This document shows, in pieces, positions 26,180-37,455 of a stretch of 64,000 nucleotides of DNA (positions are counted from its first letter, which is position 1; the number at the start of each line of letters is the position of its first letter). This DNA comes from Methylobacter sp. Its GTDB lineage: Bacteria > Pseudomonadota > Gammaproteobacteria > Methylococcales > Methylomonadaceae. The translations under genes were made by a program, and so were the position numbers. The stretch spans positions 75,415 to 139,414 of the forward strand of contig JAPLRU010000099.1 of NCBI GenBank assembly GCA_026399025.1, given 5' to 3'. The notes under the pieces were generated by a model that worked only from the letters and a program-made list of their open reading frames with translations, was not told the DNA's origin and searched no databases.

Positions 26180-26667
26180 ACCAAACTTTCAATACCCTCA
26201 ACTTCATCAGGGTTAAGTAATTTATCAACATCTAAGAGCATAATCATCTTTTTCTTATACACATGCATGCCTCGCATGTAATGTGTATTAATTCTTGAGC
26301 CGAAATTTGGGGCTTTTTTGATCTCTTCCAGCTTAATGTCCAGCACATCAGAAACCGCATCGGCGACTATACCCATTACAAACTGGTTTTCACCATGCTC
26401 AACACAAAGCACAATCACTACCGTTTTAGGGGAATAATCACTGTGTTCCAAAGAAAAACGCTCACGTAAATCGATAATAGGTACGACGGATCCGCGTAAA
26501 TTCAAGACCCCTTTAACAAAAGCAGGCGTGTTCGGAATTATCCGAACAGCCTCCCAACCGCGAATTTCTTGTACTTTCAAAATTTCAACCCCATACGCTT
26601 CGCCTGCGAGCTGGAAGGTAAGAAATTGCTCTACCCGACTATTATTTGACTGCACATCTGTTGTCAT
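26176..26667 (-). CDS. cheW: Chemotaxis coupling protein CheW
   Basis: SH3-like adaptor of 163 residues linking receptors to CheA. Motifs seen: FLTFQLAGEAYGVEILKVQEI, NLRGSVVPIIDLRERF and MIMLLDVDKLL. It overlaps the parA start by four bases. A second CheW lies upstream in the same operon; the two differ in sequence and may serve different receptors or array positions. Confidence 0.93.
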   Translation of the reverse strand: MTTDVQSNNSRVEQFLTFQLAGEAYGVEILKVQEIRGWEAVRIIPNTPAFVKGVLNLRGSVVPIIDLRERFSLEHSDYSPKTVVIVLCVEHGENQFVMGIVADAVSDVLDIKLEEIKKAPNFGSRINTHYMRGMHVYKKKMIMLLDVDKLLNPDEVEGIESLV

Positions 26668-26712
26668 TGTTATAGTTTCCTGTCGCTTATATGATTTGCA
26701 GCTTTAACAACA

Positions 26713-29046
26713 TTAAAATTCTTCCCATTCTTCGCTGCTATCGCTTTTGAATTTACTTGACGATACGTGGGCCGCAGGCTTCTTTGTTACTACTTTTGCT
26801 GACACTGCAGGTGCTTTACTGTGTCCAACCGGCTTACTTATTGCTGAAGCCCCCTTTGAATTGACTCTAAAAAAACTAAGTAACTGAGTCATATTAGTAG
26901 ATTGCTCGCTCATAGCAATACTGCCGGCGGCCGCCTGTTCAGCCAAAGCCGCATTTTGCTGAGTAATATCATCCATTTGAGCAACAGCTTGATTGACCTG
27001 TTCAATACCCGATGATTGCTCTGAGCTGGCGCTGGCGATATGCGCAACAATATCGCCAACTTTTGCTACGCTTTCGACAATTTCAGTTAATGCTACACCG
27101 GTTTCATTAACAAATGCCGTGCCGGCACGAACTTTCTGCACACTATTCTGGATCAGCTCATTACTCTGCTGAGCTGCAGTTGCGCTTCGTTGAGCAAGAT
27201 TGCGCACTTCGGTTGCAACAACAGAAAACCCACGTCCCTGCTCTCCTGCCCTGGCGGCTTCTACAGATGCATTTAAGGCCAGCAAATTAGTTTGGAACGC
27301 AATTTCATCAATGACACCAATGATTTCGGCAATTTTATTACTACTTTCATTAATTTCCTGCATCGCAGCGATGGCCGACTTTACTACGCCACCACCTTTT
27401 TGGGCTAGTTGACTTGCTGAAGTCACCACTTCAGTCGCTTGAACTGTATTCTGCGCATTATTTTTTACGGTGCTGGCCAACTCTTCCATACTGGCTGCCG
27501 TTTCTTCCAGACTGGCCGCTTGTTGCTCAGCTCGATGCGACAAATTGTTATTACCACTGGCCATTTCTTGCGATGAACTGTCTATGAAATCGGCTGCATC
27601 CCTAATCTGAATGATAAACTCACTAAGCTTTGCTAGAGTGCTGTTAATATTATTCTTGCATTCAGCATACACACCTTCATACTCATTAGTAATGGACGTA
27701 GTTAAATCACCTTCTGCCATATTTTCCATGACTCTGTTAACATCACTAAATACACTTTCAATAACATCCGTTAATTCATTAATGCCGGATGACAACGCTT
27801 TTGTAAAGCCCTGTTTATCGTTTAATTTTATACGAGTGCTTAAGTCACCCGCTTTAACACCTTGTACCAATTGATCAATTTCTTGCTCAATTAAAACCTC
27901 ATGAGTTCTATCCTGCCATTCAGCAACATACCCAATACGTTCGCTATTTTCACCATTAACAGGACTTGCAATAATATTCATATGGCGCCCCCCAATGATC
28001 AGCTGGGATCTAATCGACTCTTGTGATTTCTCCAATACTCCAGTTTTAATTGTAGGATGATATAAATCAACATTAGAACCCATCAAGTTATCTGCAACAA
28101 AATGGGGTATCTGCTTGCGAATATCACTTTCTGCAGCCTTGAATAACTTCTGAACGCTGTCGTTCATGTAAATAATTTCAAAATTCTTATTCGCTACCAT
28201 AACAGGAGATTGAACATTATCAAGAGCTTGAGTAATCCGCTTAGATTCAGCCAGACCTTGTTTAAAATCGGCTAAATCCAGACCCAGCTTGACCTCTATG
28301 CAATACAAACCACGCAAAAAATCGCCTAATTGATCTTCTCGATTCAAGTCCACCTTATTTGCGAAGACTCCGCCGCTCAGCCGGTAACAAACAGTAACTG
28401 CCGCTTCCAGCGTTTGCGATATGACTTTGGTCATATTAATGCTGAGAGCCGACGCCATCATAGTCAGCAAGGAAACACCCGTCAGCAAAGCGTATTCCTC
28501 TGCCAAAAACAATCGATACATCAAGAAAAAAATAGGAGCCAAAAAAGCCGTCATAACAAAAGTATTTTTTTTCCAAATTGCAATTTCGCTAATAGACTTA
28601 AGCATAGCGGCTAATCCGGAAGGTCTTACTTTTGCTTCGCCCGCATTAATCTTCTTATACAACAACTCAGCAGCCGGAATCAGATCACGCTTTGGCGGAT
28701 GTCGAACGGAAAGGTACTCATGAACTTTTCCATTTTTAAAGATGGGCATAGCGTTTGCTTCAACCCAATAATGATCGCCGTTCTTACACCTGTTTTTCAC
28801 CACACCTTGCCAAGGCCTAAGCTTTTTTAGGGTTATCCACAAATCTTCATAAGCTGCCGCAGGCATATCAGGATGACGAACAATGTTATGTTCCGCTCCT
28901 ATTAACTCATCACGGGTAAAACCGCTGGTTTCAACAAATGCGTCATTAACGTAAGTAATACGCCCCATCAAATCAGTTCTTGAAACTAAGATGGTACCCT
29001 TTTTCAGAATGATTTCATTATTAGTTACAGGCATATTAATCTTCAT
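26713..29046 (-). CDS. Aer-like PAS-containing methyl-accepting chemotaxis receptor
   Basis: Product of 777 residues. The N-terminal PAS domain (about 10-125) carries the Aer features FxRDELIG-EHN-VRHPDMP and [10 protein letters not shown], which in Aer proteins bind FAD and report redox or oxygen. Two hydrophobic segments (about 160-205) anchor it without a large periplasmic domain. A second PAS-like region (about 275-385), a HAMP-like stretch and a full signalling domain follow, with the tip [23 protein letters not shown] and the flexible C terminus. The protein ends in EWEEF, matching the xWxxF pentapeptide that tethers CheR and CheB. It lies between the two cheW genes. Confidence 0.92.
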   Translation of the reverse strand: MKINMPVTNNEIILKKGTILVSRTDLMGRITYVNDAFVETSGFTRDELIGAEHNIVRHPDMPAAAYEDLWITLKKLRPWQGVVKNRCKNGDHYWVEANAMPIFKNGKVHEYLSVRHPPKRDLIPAAELLYKKINAGEAKVRPSGLAAMLKSISEIAIWKKNTFVMTAFLAPIFFLMYRLFLAEEYALLTGVSLLTMMASALSINMTKVISQTLEAAVTVCYRLSGGVFANKVDLNREDQLGDFLRGLYCIEVKLGLDLADFKQGLAESKRITQALDNVQSPVMVANKNFEIIYMNDSVQKLFKAAESDIRKQIPHFVADNLMGSNVDLYHPTIKTGVLEKSQESIRSQLIIGGRHMNIIASPVNGENSERIGYVAEWQDRTHEVLIEQEIDQLVQGVKAGDLSTRIKLNDKQGFTKALSSGINELTDVIESVFSDVNRVMENMAEGDLTTSITNEYEGVYAECKNNINSTLAKLSEFIIQIRDAADFIDSSSQEMASGNNNLSHRAEQQAASLEETAASMEELASTVKNNAQNTVQATEVVTSASQLAQKGGGVVKSAIAAMQEINESSNKIAEIIGVIDEIAFQTNLLALNASVEAARAGEQGRGFSVVATEVRNLAQRSATAAQQSNELIQNSVQKVRAGTAFVNETGVALTEIVESVAKVGDIVAHIASASSEQSSGIEQVNQAVAQMDDITQQNAALAEQAAAGSIAMSEQSTNMTQLLSFFRVNSKGASAISKPVGHSKAPAVSAKVVTKKPAAHVSSSKFKSDSSEEWEEF

Positions 29047-29087
29047 GCCGACTTACCTCTCAACCCATGACAAATACATTAAAACCA

Positions 29088-29603
29088 TTAGCTTTCAACC
29101 TGATCCAAGTCTTCCAGCTTCAATAACTTGTCGACATCAAGCAGCATCACCATACGTTCATTAACAGAGACCAGTCCATTGATAAACTCGTTACTTACTT
29201 TAGTTCCAAAGTCAGGGGCACCTTGGATTTCAGTTTTATCCACACTAATGACATCGGAAACGGAATCAACTACCACACCCATTATACGGGGCTTGTTACT
29301 GTCTCCGGTTTGCAACACCACTACTACCGTTAACGGTGTATATTCAGCTTTACTTAAATTAAATCTTTCCCTCAAATCGAGAATCGGCACAATGGAACCG
29401 CGTAAATTAACAACACCTTTTTCATAGCAGGGGACATTAGGTATTCTGGAAACAGGTTCCCAGCTTCGAATTTCCTGCACTCGAAGAATATCAACACCAT
29501 ATTCTTCTCTGCCTAATGCAAAACTCAGGTACTGCACAGCATTATCCAAGTTTTTACTATAGTGATATTGGTCAATATCTTTGTTTTCAGCTTCTTGTGC
29601 CAT
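29088..29603 (-). CDS. cheW: Second CheW coupling protein
   Basis: CheW-domain protein of about 171 residues (LSFALGREEYGVDILRVQEI, NLRGSIVPILDLRERF, MVMLLDVDKLL). The frame extends to 29660, but that part overlaps the end of cheA and has no family resemblance. ATG 29603 (MAQEAENK) leaves a 19-base gap to cheA and is the likely start. Confidence 0.92.
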   Translation of the reverse strand: MAQEAENKDIDQYHYSKNLDNAVQYLSFALGREEYGVDILRVQEIRSWEPVSRIPNVPCYEKGVVNLRGSIVPILDLRERFNLSKAEYTPLTVVVVLQTGDSNKPRIMGVVVDSVSDVISVDKTEIQGAPDFGTKVSNEFINGLVSVNERMVMLLDVDKLLKLEDLDQVES

Positions 29604-29622
29604 ATCTGCTTTATGTATAGTG

Positions 29623-31728
29623 TTATCGAATTGAAAAACGTACCAAACCTGGAACATCAAGAATCAGCGCAACAGAACCGTCACCTAAGATAGTTGCACC
29701 TGAAACGCCTTCTACCCGTCGATAATTTGCTTCCAATGATTTAATAACAACCTGCTGTTGACCTAATAACTCATCTACTAGTAAGCAACACAACTCACCC
29801 TGTCCCTCGACGACGACAAGAACACCTTCCTTTGACTTTGTCGGATTGCCCGAATGCACATTGAAAATTCTGCGCATTCTAATAACCGGCAAATACTCAT
29901 TGCGTAACCGGAAAGTTTCCCCTTTACCGGCCACTTTATTCAACATTCTTTCCGTAATGTTAATGGATTCAATAATAGAAACTAGTGGGACAATGTAGGT
30001 CTCATCACCCACAGCAACAGATTGACCGTCAAGAATAGCCAAGGTTAACGGTAAATGAATTGCTATAGTCGTACCCTTACCCAATTCTGAAATAATTTCT
30101 ATATTCCCACCCAATGACAGGATGTTTCTTCTTACCACATCCATGCCCACTCCTCGACCGGAAATATCAGTAAGCTGCTCGGCTGTAGAAAAACCCGGCA
30201 TGAAGATGAGCTCAAATATTTGCTTTTCGGTAAGGATACTATTTTCTTCAACCAACCCTTTTTCTATAGCCTTTGATAGCAGTTTATCTTTATCCAATCC
30301 GCGTCCATCATCAATAATTTCTATGACGATGTGACCGCCCCGATGATAAGCTTTTAACTCTATAGTTCCTGTTTCGGATTTACCGGCCGCCACTCTGTCT
30401 GCCGGCATTTCAATACCATGATCCAAACTGTTTCTAATTAAGTGAACCAACGGGTCATTGATTAACTCAACGACTGCTTTATCGACTTCGGTATTTTCTC
30501 CAACCAGTTTCAGTACAATCTTCTTATCTAATTTACTACTGATGTCATGCACTAAACGAGGAAAACGACTAAAAACAAAGCTAATCGGCAACATCCGAAT
30601 ATTCATGACACTTTGTTGTAAATCCCGCGTATGTCTTTCTAACTGGGCAAGCCCTCTTTTAAGCTGACCGACCTTATCCATGCTAAAGTTTTCGCCAACT
30701 AAACCCAGCATGGACTGTGTTATCACAACTTCGCCGACCATATTAATGAGAGTATCGATTTTGTCCGTATCGACTCGGATCGAACTGGCTTTTGCCATGG
30801 CTTTCGCCGCTTCATTATCGGAGTCTTGAGTATCGGATTTTTTTATTTCTGCCGCCACCTTGGGTTTGGCTTCAGCAGACTTAGGAGAGGGATTACTGGG
30901 AAGAACTAGTTCAAGAGGTTCAGGATCAATTATTTTAGCAACAGGGGCTGATTTTATAGGCTTGGCAAGCGGCTGAATTTCCATTTCACAGTCGCCTTCA
31001 ACCCAATTGAATATTTCTCTGATATCGTCGCCGGAAATATCCCCAACAACTTTTAAATCCCAAGAAATATTGCATTCCTCTGGATCTAATTCATAAAAAG
31101 CAGGAACATCTTGAATATTAACAATCGTTGTGAGCTCGCCCAGCTCATTTAATTCTCGAAATAGCCTAACAGGGTCATTGCCGGTTTTAAGCAAATCCAA
31201 ATAAGGACAAAAGGCTATTTTCCAACCCTGCTCTTCCAAGTCTCCGGATTCCTCTTCAGGAATGTCAGGAGCCGCATTGACAACAACAGATTCACTTGCA
31301 GGTTTGTGCTCAACTTGAGGTACTGACTCATCCATTGAACCGCCATTAAGCACAATCTCTAAAGCTGCTTTATGCTTAGCGACGCTACTATTATTAACAT
31401 CCCGTTCATTCTGTATCGCAGTCAACATTTCTCTAAGGCAATCAACAGACCCAAGCAAAACATCTACCGCAGGCTGGGTCACCTTTCTACGTCCATCCCG
31501 CATCTCATCAAGCAAGGTTTCCATAATATGGGTGTATTCAGCAACAACGGTAAAGCCAAAAGTTCCACTGCCGCCCTTTATCGAATGAGCCCCCCTAAAA
31601 ATAGTATTGATTATTTCTGAATCAATATCCCCCATATCGAGAGTTAACAATCCTGACTCCATTGCTTCCAGTCCTTCGAAACATTCTTCAAAAAAGACCT
31701 GATGGAATTGTGACATATCAATAGACAT
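29623..31728 (-). CDS. cheA: Chemotaxis histidine kinase CheA
   Basis: Central kinase of the cluster, 701 residues. The Hpt domain begins as usual (MSIDMSQFHQVFFEECFEGL) with phospho-acceptor His48 in AHSIKGGSGTFGF. A middle region (about 160-255, GWKIAFCPYLDLLKTGNDPV) resembles the P2-type docking domain and is followed by an Ala/Pro/Lys-rich linker. Dimerisation (RVDTDKIDTLINMVGEVVIT), HATPase (LIRNSLDHGIEMP, DDGRGLDKDKL, GRGVGMDVVR) and a C-terminal CheW-like domain are all present. There is only one Hpt domain, as in E. coli. The 200-base gap to cheY may hold a separate promoter. Confidence 0.96.
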   Translation of the reverse strand: MSIDMSQFHQVFFEECFEGLEAMESGLLTLDMGDIDSEIINTIFRGAHSIKGGSGTFGFTVVAEYTHIMETLLDEMRDGRRKVTQPAVDVLLGSVDCLREMLTAIQNERDVNNSSVAKHKAALEIVLNGGSMDESVPQVEHKPASESVVVNAAPDIPEEESGDLEEQGWKIAFCPYLDLLKTGNDPVRLFRELNELGELTTIVNIQDVPAFYELDPEECNISWDLKVVGDISGDDIREIFNWVEGDCEMEIQPLAKPIKSAPVAKIIDPEPLELVLPSNPSPKSAEAKPKVAAEIKKSDTQDSDNEAAKAMAKASSIRVDTDKIDTLINMVGEVVITQSMLGLVGENFSMDKVGQLKRGLAQLERHTRDLQQSVMNIRMLPISFVFSRFPRLVHDISSKLDKKIVLKLVGENTEVDKAVVELINDPLVHLIRNSLDHGIEMPADRVAAGKSETGTIELKAYHRGGHIVIEIIDDGRGLDKDKLLSKAIEKGLVEENSILTEKQIFELIFMPGFSTAEQLTDISGRGVGMDVVRRNILSLGGNIEIISELGKGTTIAIHLPLTLAILDGQSVAVGDETYIVPLVSIIESINITERMLNKVAGKGETFRLRNEYLPVIRMRRIFNVHSGNPTKSKEGVLVVVEGQGELCCLLVDELLGQQQVVIKSLEANYRRVEGVSGATILGDGSVALILDVPGLVRFSIR

Positions 31729-31929
31729 AGACTTACCTGTGTGCGCCTAAACTTATTTAAACAAGATTAACAATTAACCTAAACTTTCTTGGGTCCTTGT
31801 CCGGATAAACACCTAAACCATTCATCTAAGCATTCAAATAAAGCAGCATGAAAAAACGGGACAAATCAATAAACAAAAGACAAAAACTTTCTTGCATGCG
31901 CTTAACACATTTAGGCACGATAATATCAA

Positions 31930-32304
31930 TTAACCCAAAACTTTTAATAATGTTTTTAATAACTGATCAGGATTGAACGGTTTAACCATCCATCCTGTTG
32001 CACCGGCTGCTTTACCTTCTTGCTTTTTTTCGATCCCTGATTCAGTAGTCAGCATCAGCATGGGGATAAATTTATAGTCTGGAAGTGCTCGTAAATCTCT
32101 AATTAAAGTGATTCCGTCTTTATTTGGCATATTAACATCAGTTACCACGCAGTCAAATTTCCTAGTTTGCGCTTTTTCTAAAGCATCAACTCCATCTACC
32201 GCCTCTTCGACATCGTATCCAGCAGCTCTTAAAGTAAATGAAACCATTTTTCTCATTGAAGCTGAATCGTCAACTGCAAGAATACTTGCCATTGTTTTCT
32301 CCAT
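31930..32304 (-). CDS. cheY: Chemotaxis response regulator CheY
   Basis: Single-domain receiver that carries the CheA phosphate signal to the flagellar motor. From ATG 32292 (MASILAVDDSASMRKMV) it has 120 residues, with acidic pair Asp8-Asp9, phospho-acceptor Asp52 (VVTDVNMPNKDG), TTES and the switch lysine in MVKPF. GGAGA six bases before 32292 favours that start over 32304. It is the first gene of the cluster, followed by a 200-base gap before cheA. Confidence 0.94.
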   Translation of the reverse strand: MEKTMASILAVDDSASMRKMVSFTLRAAGYDVEEAVDGVDALEKAQTRKFDCVVTDVNMPNKDGITLIRDLRALPDYKFIPMLMLTTESGIEKKQEGKAAGATGWMVKPFNPDQLLKTLLKVLG

Positions 32305-32389
32305 TAATCTCTAATTTTCAAAGCAAAACCCTATGCGAATATTGTAGCATCCAAATTTTTTAGCCAAGTATAGTCTAAATTGTTCCGCT

Positions 32390-32418
32390 GTATCGCACTT
32401 CTAATTCTAGAAACTTAA
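32390..32418 (-). promoter_or_regulatory. Possible sigma-28 (FliA)-type promoter upstream of cheY
   Basis: On the minus strand TTAAGTTT (32411-32418) and TGCGATAC (32390-32397) resemble the FliA boxes TAAAGTTT and GCCGATAA. The 13-base spacer is longer than the usual 11, so this is a weak match offered because cheY-cheA operons are often FliA-dependent. Confidence 0.25.
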
Positions 32419-32486
32419 TTTCTGCATTTTTCATTGTAACAAACAAAAAAACACCCCACTAGAGAAAACCCCTAGCAGGGTATATT

Positions 32487-32571
32487 TGGTGCCGATGGCC
32501 GGATTTGAACCGGCACAACTTTCGTCACCACCCCCTCAAGATGGCGTGTCTACCAATTTCACCACATCGGC
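32487..32571 (-). tRNA. tRNA-Leu(GAG)
   Basis: An 85-base tRNA on the minus strand. The acceptor stem GCCGATG pairs perfectly with CATCGGC next to discriminator A and an encoded CCA. The D-arm holds AAATTGGTAGACACGCC, the anticodon arm CCATC-TTGAGGG-GGTGG gives anticodon GAG, a long variable arm follows as expected for class II leucine tRNAs, and the T-arm is GCCGG-TTCAAAT-CCGGC. Location next to secG matches the usual gammaproteobacterial order. Confidence 0.97.
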
Positions 32572-32660
32572 TAAAACATTGTAGCAAAGAGATATTATTT
32601 AATGCTCACTGATTTTCTTATTTTCTGCAACGTATTTGCCCGTATTATTGACAATACCCT

Positions 32661-33074
32661 TTACTTTTTTTCAGTTGTTTGCTCCGCTTCAGGACCGGCC
32701 GGAGCGGCAACAGCGGGCACTTCTTCAGATTTAAGATCAGGCACAGGAGAGACATTACCTACATTTTTACCGCCCTCCACATCAGGAATACCAAGTGTAT
32801 CCTGCTCAACTTTGGGAGTATTCATTAAGTCATAAGCCGCACCCTGTTTACCGTTCAATACTGCCAGCCCTAAACTCGTCATAAAAAATAAAGTTGCCAA
32901 AATTGCTGTAGCTCGGGATAAGAATGACGCAGCACCCTGAGCGCCGAAAACAGAACCCGAAGAGCCCGTACCAAAAGCCGCACCAGCATCAGCCCCTTTG
33001 CCTTGTTGCATTAACACTAATCCAACAACCCCTAAACCCAACAGCACATGAACAACGATAATTACCTGATACAT
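32661..33074 (-). CDS. secG: Preprotein translocase subunit SecG
   Basis: Membrane component of the SecYEG channel. The 137-residue product has two hydrophobic helices (about 4-22 and 52-72) joined by the family loop [20 protein letters not shown], then a Pro/Ala/Glu-rich cytoplasmic tail. It follows tpiA by 17 bases and precedes the leucine tRNA, the standard neighbourhood. Confidence 0.94.
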   Translation of the reverse strand: MYQVIIVVHVLLGLGVVGLVLMQQGKGADAGAAFGTGSSGSVFGAQGAASFLSRATAILATLFFMTSLGLAVLNGKQGAAYDLMNTPKVEQDTLGIPDVEGGKNVGNVSPVPDLKSEEVPAVAAPAGPEAEQTTEKK

Positions 33075-33091
33075 AATAAAATCTTAACTTC

Positions 33092-33841
33092 TTAAATTGA
33101 ATGATAAATCTTTAAAAAGGATTCCGCATCCAACGAAGCCCCACCGATTAAACCGCCGTCAATATCCGGCATGGCAAACAAGCCTTTCGCATTATCCGGC
33201 TTGGCGCTACCACCATACAAAATTTGTATCTTATCGGCAATAGCCTGATCTTTAGCAGCGATATACTGCCTTATGCATTGATGAACTTCCTGTGCTTGTT
33301 CATCAGTTGCTGTTTTTCCTGTTCCTATAGCCCAAACTGGCTCATAAGCAATCACTGCTGCACTAAAAGCAGCTATACCAGCCAAATCGATAACTGCATC
33401 AAGTTGTGTATTAATCACTGCAAGAGTCTGGTCTTGCTCGCGTTGCTCCAGCGTTTCACCTACGCACAGAATAGGAATAATGTTTTGTTCTTGCGCCTGA
33501 CAAAAACGAGCAGCAACTGATTCATTGGTATCGCCATAATAACTGCGTCTTTCAGAATGACCCACAATGGCAAATTTGCAATTGAACTCACTTAACATTG
33601 CAGCCGAAATTTCTCCGGTAAATGCACCTGAAGCTTTATCTGCGACATTTTGAGCGCCCAATGCCAATGGTGTGTTTTTAACTAACTCACTTACCCGAGG
33701 CAAATGCACATAAGGCACACATATCGCTATATCTGCATTAGTGTCCGCTAATCCTGCAACAATACCTTTTGCAAGCAACTCAGCATTGGCAAGAGTTCCA
33801 TTCATCTTCCAATTTCCTACAACTAGAGACCGGCGCATCAC
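33092..33841 (-). CDS. tpiA: Triosephosphate isomerase
   Basis: Interconverts dihydroxyacetone phosphate and glyceraldehyde 3-phosphate in glycolysis and the Calvin or RuMP routes. The 249 residues show the N-terminal GNWKMNG, catalytic His95 in IVGHSERR, catalytic Glu167 in AYEPVWAIGTGK, and the phosphate loop YGGSAKPDN with GGLIGGASL. Two ATGs are adjacent at the start; either is possible. It lies 52 bases from glmM, probably in the same transcript as secG. Confidence 0.96.
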   Translation of the reverse strand: MMRRSLVVGNWKMNGTLANAELLAKGIVAGLADTNADIAICVPYVHLPRVSELVKNTPLALGAQNVADKASGAFTGEISAAMLSEFNCKFAIVGHSERRSYYGDTNESVAARFCQAQEQNIIPILCVGETLEQREQDQTLAVINTQLDAVIDLAGIAAFSAAVIAYEPVWAIGTGKTATDEQAQEVHQCIRQYIAAKDQAIADKIQILYGGSAKPDNAKGLFAMPDIDGGLIGGASLDAESFLKIYHSI

Positions 33842-33893
33842 TACTCCTCACATAGAATCAAACCGCTTATGATATATATTAATAGCGCCCAGT

Positions 33894-35234
33894 TCAAGCT
33901 CCCATTGCTTTCTTAACGTCATCGGCTATCTGATGCGCATAATTTCTAACCAAATCCTCCTGCTGCCCCTCTACCATTACACGAATTAACGGCTCTGTTC
34001 CTGAAGCTCTTAGCAATACCCGCCCATTACCTCCTAATTTTTTCTCAACAACTTTCACTGTTTTTTGAATCCCCTCATCTTCATCAGGGTTAATTTTCTT
34101 GCTGGTTTTAACATTAACTAGAACTTGCGGGTATTTCTGCATCGCTGATTTTAACTCATGCAAACTCTTACCACTATCTTGCATTTCCGCCATGATTTGC
34201 AAAGCGGCAATAATGCCGTCTCCCGTTGTCGTTCTATCCAAGCAAATAATATGACCTGAGCTTTCCCCCCCTAAAATCCCTTTGTGCGCCGCTAGCATTT
34301 CCATAACGTAACGATCCCCTACCCTGGCTCTAATTAAATCTATACCGAGTTGCTTCAGACCGTGCTCCATACCAAGATTTGTCATTAACGTACCCACAAC
34401 CGGACCAGTCATCTGTCCTGCGTCCAACCTCGCTTTGGCAATAATATAAATAAGCTCGTCACCATCAACGATTTCACCTTTATGATCGACCATTATCAAG
34501 CGGTCGCCATCGCCATCCAAAGCAATACCGAAATCCGCACGATATGCTAAAACCGTTGCTGCCAGCCTTTCCGGCTTGGTTGCCCCACACTCATCATTAA
34601 TATTAAGACCGTCAGGCTCAGCTCCAATTGTAACAACTTCCGCCCCCACCTCGTTAAACACATGAGGCGCTATGTGATAAGTTGCCCCATGAGCACAATC
34701 AATGACAATCCTCATACCGCTAAAATCAAGCCGAGTAGGTACACTAGCTTTACAAAATTCAATATAGCGGCCGGCAGCATCACCCAGCCTTTTCGCCTTA
34801 CCCAATTTTGACGATTCTACCGTAGACATCGGCGAATCAATATGTCGCTCTATTTTTTGCTCTATTTCATCGGGTAATTTTGTGCCCTGCACTGAAAAAA
34901 ACTTAATTCCATTATCATAGTAAGGATTATGAGAGGCACTTATCACAATACCTGCCTGCGCTCTTAAAGTTCGCGTTAAGTAAGCTATGCCTGGTGTTGG
35001 CATAGGACCTAACAACCGAGTATCCACACCTGCAGCCGTTAAACCCGCTTCCAATGCCGATTCAAACATATACCCCGAAATACGCGTATCTTTACCAACC
35101 AAAACAAAACCATGACCTTCATTGGCAAAAACCCGCCCAGCCGCCCAACCCAGCTTCAAAAAAAAATCCGCCGTTATTGGATGCTCACCCACCTTTCCTC
35201 TAATGCCATCAGTTCCAAAATATTTTTTTGTCAT
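33894..35234 (-). CDS. glmM: Phosphoglucosamine mutase GlmM
   Basis: Converts glucosamine 6-phosphate to glucosamine 1-phosphate for peptidoglycan and lipopolysaccharide precursors. The 446 residues contain the active-site serine Ser101 in [19 protein letters not shown], the metal loop [11 protein letters not shown], the substrate loop GGESSGH and the phosphate-binding [12 protein letters not shown]. In most gammaproteobacteria folP lies between ftsH and glmM; here it does not. Confidence 0.96.
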   Translation of the reverse strand: MTKKYFGTDGIRGKVGEHPITADFFLKLGWAAGRVFANEGHGFVLVGKDTRISGYMFESALEAGLTAAGVDTRLLGPMPTPGIAYLTRTLRAQAGIVISASHNPYYDNGIKFFSVQGTKLPDEIEQKIERHIDSPMSTVESSKLGKAKRLGDAAGRYIEFCKASVPTRLDFSGMRIVIDCAHGATYHIAPHVFNEVGAEVVTIGAEPDGLNINDECGATKPERLAATVLAYRADFGIALDGDGDRLIMVDHKGEIVDGDELIYIIAKARLDAGQMTGPVVGTLMTNLGMEHGLKQLGIDLIRARVGDRYVMEMLAAHKGILGGESSGHIICLDRTTTGDGIIAALQIMAEMQDSGKSLHELKSAMQKYPQVLVNVKTSKKINPDEDEGIQKTVKVVEKKLGGNGRVLLRASGTEPLIRVMVEGQQEDLVRNYAHQIADDVKKAMGA

Positions 35235-35310
35235 AATTCTAAAACCTATAATTAAGGATAAAAACTAAAGCCAAAAACCTACTTATGCACTTGGCCTTTA
35301 TAAATCACAT

Positions 35311-35340
35311 AAAAAAAGGAGAGACGTTACATCTCTCCTT
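35311..35340 (-). terminator. Rho-independent terminator of ftsH
   Basis: On the minus strand GGAGAGA, loop of seven, TCTCTCC is followed by seven T. Arms are at 35332-35338 and 35318-35324. It lies just after the ftsH stop codon and separates ftsH from glmM. Confidence 0.9.
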
Positions 35341-35360
35341 TGTTATCAACTCAAAAACCC

Positions 35361-37301
35361 TCAGCTTTGCTCAGCAGTTCCACCAATCGATTTCTCATTT
35401 TTTATATCACCCTTACCTTTAACATCATCTGTTACAACATCGCCATGAGAAGGGGGCTTATCATCCCACCCTTGGGGATCTCTAACGGGTTTGCGAGCCA
35501 TCAAATCCTCAATTTGAAATTTATCGATGGTTTCATATTTCATCAAGGCCTCGGACATAGCATGCAGAATATCCATATTTTCCTTTAAGATGGTTTCAGC
35601 ACGCTCATAATTGCGATCAATGAAAGAACGAATTTCCTCATCAATAGTATGCGAAGTTTCTTCAGCAACTGTTTTATGCTGCGTCACCGAACGCCCCAGA
35701 AAAACTTCGCCTTCTTCTTCACTATATGACAACGGCCCTAGACGTTGAGAGAACCCCCACTTAGTCACCATGTTTCTGGCCAACTCAGTAGCACGTTCAA
35801 TATCATTAGATGCACCGGTGCTCACTTGCTCCCGACCAAAAACCACTTCTTCCGCAATACGTCCGCCGTATAAACTGGAAATCATGCTATCCAGCTTTTG
35901 CTTGCTGGCGCTGTATTGATCCCGCTCAGGTAAAAACATGGTAATACCCAACGCACGCCCCCTAGGCATGATACTGACTTTATAAACAGGATCATGCTCA
36001 GGAACCAGTCTACCGACAATGGCATGTCCAGCCTCATGATAAGCGGTCATTTTCTTTTCTTTCTCATTCATAACCATTGAAGTTCTTTCAACCCCCATGA
36101 TCAATTTATCTTTAGCTTTTTCCAGATCCGCCATGTTAACGACTCGCTTATTCATTCTAGCTGCGAATAAAGCCGCTTCGTTAATCAAATTAGCCAAATC
36201 GGCCCCGGAAAATCCCGGTGTGCCTTGAGCTATATATTTAACTTCAACATCGTCAGCAATCGGCACTTTTTTAACATGTACTGCCAGAATCTGTTCGCGC
36301 CCTCTAACATCCGGCAAACCCACAGTCACTTGACGATCGAATCGACCGGGGCGCAATAAAGCCTTATCCAACACATCGGGACGGTTGGTTGCAGCAATCA
36401 CAATAATACCTTCGTTACCCTCAAAACCATCCATTTCAACCAGCAATTGATTGAGAGTCTGCTCACGCTCATCATTTCCGCCGCCCAAACCAGCACCGCG
36501 CTGGCGCCCGACCGCATCAATTTCATCGATAAAAATAATGCAGGGCGCATGTTTTTTAGCTTGCTCAAACATGTCGCGTACTCGGGACGCACCGACACCG
36601 ACAAACATTTCAACAAAATCCGAACCGGAAATAGTAAAGAACGGCACTTTGGCCTCACCGGCAATAGCCCTGGCCAGTAAGGTTTTTCCTGTCCCCGGAG
36701 GGCCAATCATTAACGCGCCACGAGGAATTTTACCGCCTAACTTTTGGTATTTTGCAGGATCCTTAAGGAAATCGACCATTTCGACAACTTCTTCTTTAGC
36801 CTCGTCACAACCGGCCACATCAGCAAAAGTCACCTTAATTTGGTCTTCTTCAAGCATACGGGCTTTGCTTTTGCCGAAATTCATCGCGCCGCGACCGCCG
36901 CCGGCACCGCCCTGCATTTGCCGCATGAAGAAAACCCACACCGCAATCAACAATAACATAGGCCCGAAAGAAACCAGCAACTGCATTAGCATAGACGGCT
37001 GCTCGGGCGGAACAGCTTTGATTTCAACACCATTCGCCAACAAATCGTCGACCATATGGGGATCCGAAGGTGCATAAGTTTTAAATATCTGCCCCCCCTG
37101 CATCTTGCCTTTGATGATATTGTCTTCAATCATCACCTGCTGAACCTGACCCGCTTTTACCGACTCGATAAATTGAGAGTAAGACAGCGACGAGTCAGCC
37201 CTATCATTTTGCGGACCAAAATTATTAAAAACGGACATCAATACAACTGCAATGACGACCCATAGGATTATATTTTTCATCATATCGTTCAATTTACACA
37301 C
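35361..37301 (-). CDS. ftsH: ATP-dependent zinc metalloprotease FtsH
   Basis: Membrane-anchored AAA+ protease that degrades misfolded membrane proteins and regulators. It has an N-terminal helix ([18 protein letters not shown]), a periplasmic domain, a second helix (about 104-124), Walker [14 protein letters not shown], Walker [13 protein letters not shown], the second region of homology ([17 protein letters not shown]), and the zinc site HEAGH. The frame opens with GTG at 37301. TTG at 37292 has AGGG eight bases upstream and would give the N terminus seen in other FtsH proteins; ATG at 37283 or 37280 is also possible. The length of about 640 is normal. Confidence 0.96.
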   Translation of the reverse strand: MCKLNDMMKNIILWVVIAVVLMSVFNNFGPQNDRADSSLSYSQFIESVKAGQVQQVMIEDNIIKGKMQGGQIFKTYAPSDPHMVDDLLANGVEIKAVPPEQPSMLMQLLVSFGPMLLLIAVWVFFMRQMQGGAGGGRGAMNFGKSKARMLEEDQIKVTFADVAGCDEAKEEVVEMVDFLKDPAKYQKLGGKIPRGALMIGPPGTGKTLLARAIAGEAKVPFFTISGSDFVEMFVGVGASRVRDMFEQAKKHAPCIIFIDEIDAVGRQRGAGLGGGNDEREQTLNQLLVEMDGFEGNEGIIVIAATNRPDVLDKALLRPGRFDRQVTVGLPDVRGREQILAVHVKKVPIADDVEVKYIAQGTPGFSGADLANLINEAALFAARMNKRVVNMADLEKAKDKLIMGVERTSMVMNEKEKKMTAYHEAGHAIVGRLVPEHDPVYKVSIMPRGRALGITMFLPERDQYSASKQKLDSMISSLYGGRIAEEVVFGREQVSTGASNDIERATELARNMVTKWGFSQRLGPLSYSEEEGEVFLGRSVTQHKTVAEETSHTIDEEIRSFIDRNYERAETILKENMDILHAMSEALMKYETIDKFQIEDLMARKPVRDPQGWDDKPPSHGDVVTDDVKGKGDIKNEKSIGGTAEQS

Positions 37302-37455
37302 CCTGGGCCTGATCGGCTCTTGATTTAAAAACTGAGTAATTATATCAGGAGTTAACTTTCCTGACTGTCGTTATTTATCTGGAGCTTACCACTGCATGAA
37401 TAATGCTTCATAGACGCGGCACACCTCGTTCTACAGATATTAGGGCTATAAAAGG

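Noticed and set aside
31741..31929. Possible decayed copy of the cheY 3' end between cheA and cheY
   Set aside because: AACAATTAACCTAAACTTT resembles the cheY end ATCAATTAACCCAAAACTTT, but the similarity is short and AT-rich and does not extend.
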